This document shows positions 59,776 through 64,000 of a DNA stretch of 64,000 nucleotides, piece by piece. Each line of letters opens with the position of its first letter. The stretch's first letter is position 1. The DNA comes from Streptococcus sp. oral taxon 061 (GTDB taxonomy: Bacteria > Bacillota > Bacilli > Lactobacillales > Streptococcaceae), in NCBI RefSeq assembly GCF_013394695.1, contig NZ_CP058258.1, positions 268,001-332,000 on the forward strand, given 5' to 3'. The notes under the pieces were generated by a model, which was given only the letters and a program-made list of their open reading frames with translations, was not told the DNA's origin and searched no databases. Position numbers and translations under genes: made by a program.

Positions 59776-60993
59776 TTAAACAATACTGTAAAATTCTAAC
59801 TTGCCACGTTTTTTGATTAGTCTAAAATAGTCTTCATCAGTTAAAGTCGCAAGTCCATCCTGATAGTTTTCAATGATATTTTCAGCTTCTTCATAACTCT
59901 GGGCAAAGTCTCTAACATAAGATTCCCCCTCAAACTGTCCATTCATCTCTGTATAAAGAATTGCAAACTTTCCTTCTCTATCAAACAGTGTTTTTCCATT
60001 TGAATCATTGAGAGCTTTTGCTATGTTTTCAGCAATACGTTTAATGACTGGAACAACAACACTATTCCCTGCCTGTTTATAAAGTTGAGCATTTGAAACT
60101 CCCTCTGGTAATTTGAAGTCTTTAGGATAGCCTTGGGCATTAAAAGTTTCTTTAGGAGTAAGTTTTCGTATTGTTCCACTGTTAGTAAGTATTAACGGCA
60201 CGTTGTGTCCACCTGTACCCATGTTTGCTGTCAAAGTTGGAACGACTCCGTTTTTGTTTTCACGAACATACTGACGACGCCATTGATATACAGTGTCTTG
60301 ACTAGTCATACTAGCTTTTAGCTCTGGATAAAATCGTTGTCTACCTTCTTCATAGTGATAGATGGAATCCTTATCCTCTGTAAAATCGATAATGTCTCGT
60401 AGTGTGGTTGTCAATTTTATTTCTTCTGGAAAACTAAAATTATCATAAGCTTCCTTATTATCAAAGCCAACAATATAAATTCTTTCTCGATTCTGAGGAA
60501 TGTTACCGTAATCTTTACCGTTTAGAACTTTCCATTTAATGAAATAGTTATTTTCAGTAAGTGCTTCCCTAATAACTTTGAAAGTGTTTCCGTGGTCATG
60601 TCCGACCATGTTTTTTACATTTTCAATAAAAATTGCTTTTGGCTTTTGAGCTTCTATCATTCTCAAGAGTTCAAAGAATAGGTCTCCTCTGTCATCATCG
60701 AAACCTTTTCTATAACCTGCAATACTAAAGGCTTGACAAGGGAATCCCCCTACAATGACGTCAATATTCTCTCCAATTTCATTTGCAGGAATAGCGTGAA
60801 TATCACGAGAATCTAAATGAACGTTTGGATAGTTCAATGTATAAGTCATTCTAGCGTATTTATCGAACTCATTTGCAAACACCACTCTGAACTCGTTGGT
60901 TTGTTCAAAACCTAACTCAATTCCACCAACACCGCTAAAAAAGGCAGCAATATTATACTTTTTTACAGTGGGCGAACTTACAGAATTTGACAT
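59776..60993 (-). CDS. dcm: DNA (cytosine-5) methyltransferase
   Basis: 405 residues. Motif I AAFFSGVGGIELGFEQ, motif IV GGFPCQAFSIAGYRKGF (catalytic Cys), motif VI FIENVKN, motif VIII QNRERIYIVGF, variable recognition region about 200-260, and motifs IX/X up to YKQAGNSVVVPVI. A tail of about 75 residues beyond motif X (EGKFAILYTEMNGQFEGESY on) is unusual. Start follows GAGGGGTAAAC. Protects the host against the enzyme at 58389. Confidence 0.93.
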   Translation of the reverse strand: MSNSVSSPTVKKYNIAAFFSGVGGIELGFEQTNEFRVVFANEFDKYARMTYTLNYPNVHLDSRDIHAIPANEIGENIDVIVGGFPCQAFSIAGYRKGFDDDRGDLFFELLRMIEAQKPKAIFIENVKNMVGHDHGNTFKVIREALTENNYFIKWKVLNGKDYGNIPQNRERIYIVGFDNKEAYDNFSFPEEIKLTTTLRDIIDFTEDKDSIYHYEEGRQRFYPELKASMTSQDTVYQWRRQYVRENKNGVVPTLTANMGTGGHNVPLILTNSGTIRKLTPKETFNAQGYPKDFKLPEGVSNAQLYKQAGNSVVVPVIKRIAENIAKALNDSNGKTLFDREGKFAILYTEMNGQFEGESYVRDFAQSYEEAENIIENYQDGLATLTDEDYFRLIKKRGKLEFYSIV

Positions 60994-61127
60994 GTTTACC
61001 CCTCCTCATATTAAGTTTGACTTTGTAATTATATCATTTTTTATATTAAAAAGCAGCATGTAGATATTCTTCTGAGAAAAATATAGTAAAATAGAATAAA
61101 ATAAGTTATTTTTTATGGAGTGATTTT

Positions 61128-62450
61128 ATGAAAATAGACAACTATAGCGATATTTCGAAGTTTGTAGAGGATAATTTAAATGATATTGATTCAAAAAAAA
61201 TCTCTTTTTCTAAAAAATCACAGAAAGAGACTTTTACGAAATTGGGTAAGGATATACCTGACCACATCTATTCATTAACAGAGATAACGAAAGAAATTGA
61301 CAAAGTTTTCGAAAAAATTTGGAAAGATCAAGAAACAGGTATCATAGAATTGCTTAGAAGGAATAAGTTAGACATTGAATTAACAATTAAAGAAATTCTT
61401 AAATGGGGTGTGGTTATTCCTGAAAATCGACTTAACAAAAAATTGTTAGAGGTGATTAAAACAGAGGAAATGATTGTTTTTGACTTTGAATCATTTAAAA
61501 AAGGTCAACAAGAGAAAACTATCGACAACATTGAAAAATTTGTAGAGAACAATATAGTATTATTTAATTTAGCATCAACTCTTTTTAGTAATGATAAAAT
61601 ACTCAATGCACTAAACAAACATCCAAACATAAACAAAGATAAAGAAAAAATCCATAATAAAACAGATATGGATGAATACCTTAATAACCGTTATACGAAA
61701 CTCAGCAAATCCGATAAAGATAAGATTATAGATGAATACAAACAAAGTAATTTTGACATCAGTAAAACAGCAGAACAGATATCCAAACAGTATATTTTGA
61801 AAACAGGAGATGTTGAAGCCTATTTAAAAAAATATACTTTTGAATCTTTAGGTGAGAGCATACTAAAGGAAGATACTTTATCTGAACTTACTGAAAGTGT
61901 AGCTAGCTTATTTTTAGAGTATAATAAGGATGAGACTCAAAGTATAGTTGGCGATTTAAAGAAAATTATAAAGCGTTATGTACCTCTAATATTGTCAAAT
62001 GGATTTCCTGTTAATTTAACAAATGTAAATAGTGGTGTGATGATTGCAAATGCGGGTGATTCAGCACAATTTCTATTTATTGCTAGAGCTATTTTGGCTG
62101 GATTCGATAGTTCAAATGTTGACGTTAGAAGTTCACGTTATGATTGTATTGTAAATTATAAAAACAAAATTTTTCGTGTACAGGTAAAAGGTATATCTGA
62201 CAATTATGTAAGATATAAGGATAGGTCTAGAGGTGGCAGAGGTATCGACCACACGAATGAAAGAAATGTTGGCAGAAGAATAACAAGTGAGGACTGTGAT
62301 ATATATGCTGCCGTAGATAAGCTAACTGGAACTGTATTTCTAATTCCGATAGAGCATTTAGAGAATACAGAAAAGGATTCAGAGAACATTAGTGAATTGA
62401 AACAGTACCGTGAGAATTGGGAAATCTTTGAGGAACTATTCCAGAAGTAA
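61128..62450 (+). CDS. putative PD-(D/E)XK nuclease of the defence island
   Basis: 440 residues, divergent from the methyltransferase across a 134-bp AT-rich region. The N-terminal two thirds are helical and Lys/Glu-rich and not recognised. The C-terminus has AGDSAQFLFIARAILAGFDS, RYDCIVNYKNKIFRVQVKGI (Asp ... Gln-x-Lys catalytic pattern) and CDIYAAVDKLTGTVFLIPIE, as in the PD-(D/E)XK family related to group I intron endonucleases. It may be a second restriction activity or an independent defence nuclease. Confidence 0.6.
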   Translation: MKIDNYSDISKFVEDNLNDIDSKKISFSKKSQKETFTKLGKDIPDHIYSLTEITKEIDKVFEKIWKDQETGIIELLRRNKLDIELTIKEILKWGVVIPENRLNKKLLEVIKTEEMIVFDFESFKKGQQEKTIDNIEKFVENNIVLFNLASTLFSNDKILNALNKHPNINKDKEKIHNKTDMDEYLNNRYTKLSKSDKDKIIDEYKQSNFDISKTAEQISKQYILKTGDVEAYLKKYTFESLGESILKEDTLSELTESVASLFLEYNKDETQSIVGDLKKIIKRYVPLILSNGFPVNLTNVNSGVMIANAGDSAQFLFIARAILAGFDSSNVDVRSSRYDCIVNYKNKIFRVQVKGISDNYVRYKDRSRGGRGIDHTNERNVGRRITSEDCDIYAAVDKLTGTVFLIPIEHLENTEKDSENISELKQYRENWEIFEELFQK

Positions 62451-62464
62451 GATACTTAGGAAGT

Positions 62465-62767
62465 TTAGACTTTGAGTTCACTTTTTGTTGGTTCAATAAT
62501 GTCAGTATAAAATCTTTCAACGCTAGTAGAAAGATATCCTTGCGACGTTTTTGGTGTGTGATTAAAGAGCTCAACAAAAGATGGTAAAGCTAAAATATCA
62601 GCTGATTCAATATCAAACTGCTTATGCTTGCAAAAGTTAAACAATTCAGAACCAAAGGATTTAACTTTTTGCTGAAATTCTCCGTCAAAAATATTTTTAG
62701 TCAAACGAATCTCAAGGTTAGAAATAAAATCTTCTAAGTTATCGTAGAGTTCTTCGTAATTTATCAT
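62465..62767 (-). CDS. hypothetical protein
   Basis: 100 residues, ATG at 62767 after AAGGAGAAAAA, a good RBS. Sequence INYEELYDNLEDFISNLEIR to the end appears helical and acidic; no known family recognised. It converges on the nuclease gene with 14 bp between stops, so it may belong to the same island. Confidence 0.6.
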   Translation of the reverse strand: MINYEELYDNLEDFISNLEIRLTKNIFDGEFQQKVKSFGSELFNFCKHKQFDIESADILALPSFVELFNHTPKTSQGYLSTSVERFYTDIIEPTKSELKV

Positions 62768-62858
62768 GATTTTTCTCCTTAAAGTCTATTTAGTTTTATT
62801 GTAACCATAGTTAATAGTGTTGTCAAAATATTACAGGTTTTAGCTAGTGTATGTTATA

Positions 62859-63143
62859 ATGAGTCTAGAAAGTCTGAATGATGTGGTGGACCGGATCTAT
62901 ATAAATGTCAAGGATTTACCGTTTCAGTCCTTGGGAGCTTTAGCTAATATCCTGTCTGATGTTAAGAAGGGACTGATTCAAGACAGTCATATCTAGTCTT
63001 TCTTCCAGTCATTTTTCAAACAATATCAGTTGATAATCAGCTTAAATCAGATCTATCAGTTTGTCTATCTTTCTCTGATGGAGATCATGTCCTATCTTCA
63101 CTTTGATTATTGGAAAAAACGGCTCGGTCAGGAGCTAGTATGA
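62859..63143 (+). pseudogene. small gene interrupted by an in-frame TAG
   Basis: One frame reads MSLESLNDVVDRIYINVKDL...GLIQDSHI, TAG at 62994-62996, then continues SFFQSFFKQYQLIISLNQIY... to HFDYWKKRLGQELV and TGA at 63141. The uninterrupted remainder of about 48 codons suggests a former gene of about 94 residues. Its ATG overlaps a TATAAT at 62855-62860, so the true start may differ. Family unknown. It is followed closely by the channel gene. Confidence 0.55.
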
Positions 63144-63156
63144 ATAAGGAGAACAA

Positions 63157-63480
63157 ATGAGACGTTTAAAAATGTTATGGCATATTATACAGGTTACGGG
63201 TTTTACTCGGTTTGCTCTGAGTTTTGTGACCTTTGTTTTTGGGTCAGGAGGCGTGCTTTTCCTAGTTGAACCTGCTATCACAAATTACGGAGACGGTCTT
63301 TGGTATGCTTTTGTGACTTCGACGACTGTCGGCTACGGGGATCTCCTAGCTGTGACCTTGATTGGAAGGATTACCAGTGTCTTCTTGACGATTTATGGGC
63401 TCATATTTTTTGGCTGTTTATCAGCTGTTATTATTAATTATTATACCGATTTAAATAAGGAAAGAGGAGAGGACAAATGA
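63157..63480 (+). CDS. two-transmembrane potassium channel
   Basis: 107 residues: helix 1 ([19 protein letters not shown]), pore helix and filter [11 protein letters not shown], helix 2 ([20 protein letters not shown]). A minimal KcsA-like pore without a cytoplasmic regulatory domain. GGAGAACAA is the RBS. It overlaps the next gene by four bases (ATGA). Confidence 0.9.
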   Translation: MRRLKMLWHIIQVTGFTRFALSFVTFVFGSGGVLFLVEPAITNYGDGLWYAFVTSTTVGYGDLLAVTLIGRITSVFLTIYGLIFFGCLSAVIINYYTDLNKERGEDK

Positions 63481-64000
63481 CTGCCAATTATTCAACACGG
63501 GAATACCGTGAGAAATTATACGATGACCTTCATGTTCGATTGAGAGATACAGCGATTTTGATGTGTGCAATTTTTATTGCCTCTATCGGTCTAAATATGA
63601 ATTCAACAGCTGTTATTATTGGAGCCATGTTAATTTCACCTCTCATGACACCGATTGTTGGACTGGGATTCGGTTTAGCTATTTTTGATACGCGTTTAAT
63701 CAAGCAATCTCTAGAGGTTTTATTGACTCAAGTGTTGGTCAGTTTGCTTGTCTCGACTCTGTATTTCTCCCTTGTCTTATGCAAGTAGCGAGTTGATCGC
63801 ACGAACCTCTCCAACCATTTGGGATGTTTTCATTGCTATTGCTGGTGGGATTGCTGGTGTGATCGGTTCAAGGAAAAAAGAAGCAAACAATATCGTGCCA
63901 GGAGTAGCCATTGCTACAGCTTTGATGCCGCCTATCTGTACTGCTGGCTATGGTTTAGCTAATGGGAATGTACGATTTTTATTGGGGGCTCTCTATCTTT
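63477..64000 (+). pseudogene. DUF389 membrane protein, frameshifted and cut by window end
   Basis: The first frame gives 103 residues, with the DUF389 features [20 protein letters not shown] and [20 protein letters not shown], and stops at 63788. From about 63765 the family sequence continues in the +1 frame: [60 protein letters not shown], open to base 64000. A 1-2 base deletion near 63765-63770 therefore breaks the gene. Function of the family is unknown. Confidence 0.8.

Overview
The window is chromosomal DNA from a mitis-group Streptococcus (Streptococcus mitis / oralis / pneumoniae relatives). Support comes from YSIRK-type signal peptides and LPXTG sorting signals, a BOX repeat, a 680-residue PBP2b collinear with the pneumococcal protein, and the pneumococcus-like order aroF-aroF-acpS-alr-recG-esterase-nanA-nanE-satABC. 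The pneumococcal nanB region is missing, and rplM-rpsI lies beside the ddl-murF cluster, so this is probably not S. pneumoniae itself.

Layout. 1-5273: housekeeping genes (two DAHP synthases, acpS, alr, recG). 5274-18428: sialic-acid locus. An esterase, the surface sialidase NanA, then nanE-satABC-yhcH-yesL-like and nanL-nanK form four transcription units. Each has the same 14-bp inverted repeat (TGAAACTACTTTCA) 92-93 bp upstream of its -10 box, which is very probably the NanR site, and most also have cre-like catabolite sites. 18484-26356: a 2524-residue surface protein, inserted between nanK and nanR, that joins a trypsin-like protease to a GH29 fucosidase. 26400-27251: nanR, the RpiR-type regulator. 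27397-35234: core genes (pbp2b, recR, ddl, murF, NUDIX, a membrane protein, and rplM-rpsI with a structured leader).

35211-50700 is accessory DNA joined to the 3' end of rpsI. It holds a tyrosine integrase with four TTCACACCA arm-type repeats, an excisionase-like protein, a putative replication initiator, an XRE regulator and a 1680-residue coiled-coil LPXTG protein with a SEC10/PgrA-like core. An IS3-family element sits exactly in the loop of a terminator. A second tyrosine recombinase, a nested inverted-repeat structure resembling an origin or recombination site, and an array of small immunity-like genes behind a truncated toxin tip complete this part.

50719-62450 is a defence island: a type I restriction-modification operon hsdR-[SIR2-like NADase candidate]-hsdS-hsdM, a type II restriction enzyme with a cytosine-5 methyltransferase, and a divergent PD-(D/E)XK-type nuclease. 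From about 62859 the sequence looks core-like again: a small gene with an amber stop, a K+ channel and a frameshifted DUF389 membrane protein cut by the window end.

How the parts work together: NanA and the fucosidase protein would strip terminal sugars from host glycans at the cell surface. SatABC imports sialic acid, YhcH, NanL, NanK and NanE convert it to GlcNAc-6-P, and NanR with CcpA probably times expression. The second half of the window is about mobile-element transfer, exclusion and defence.
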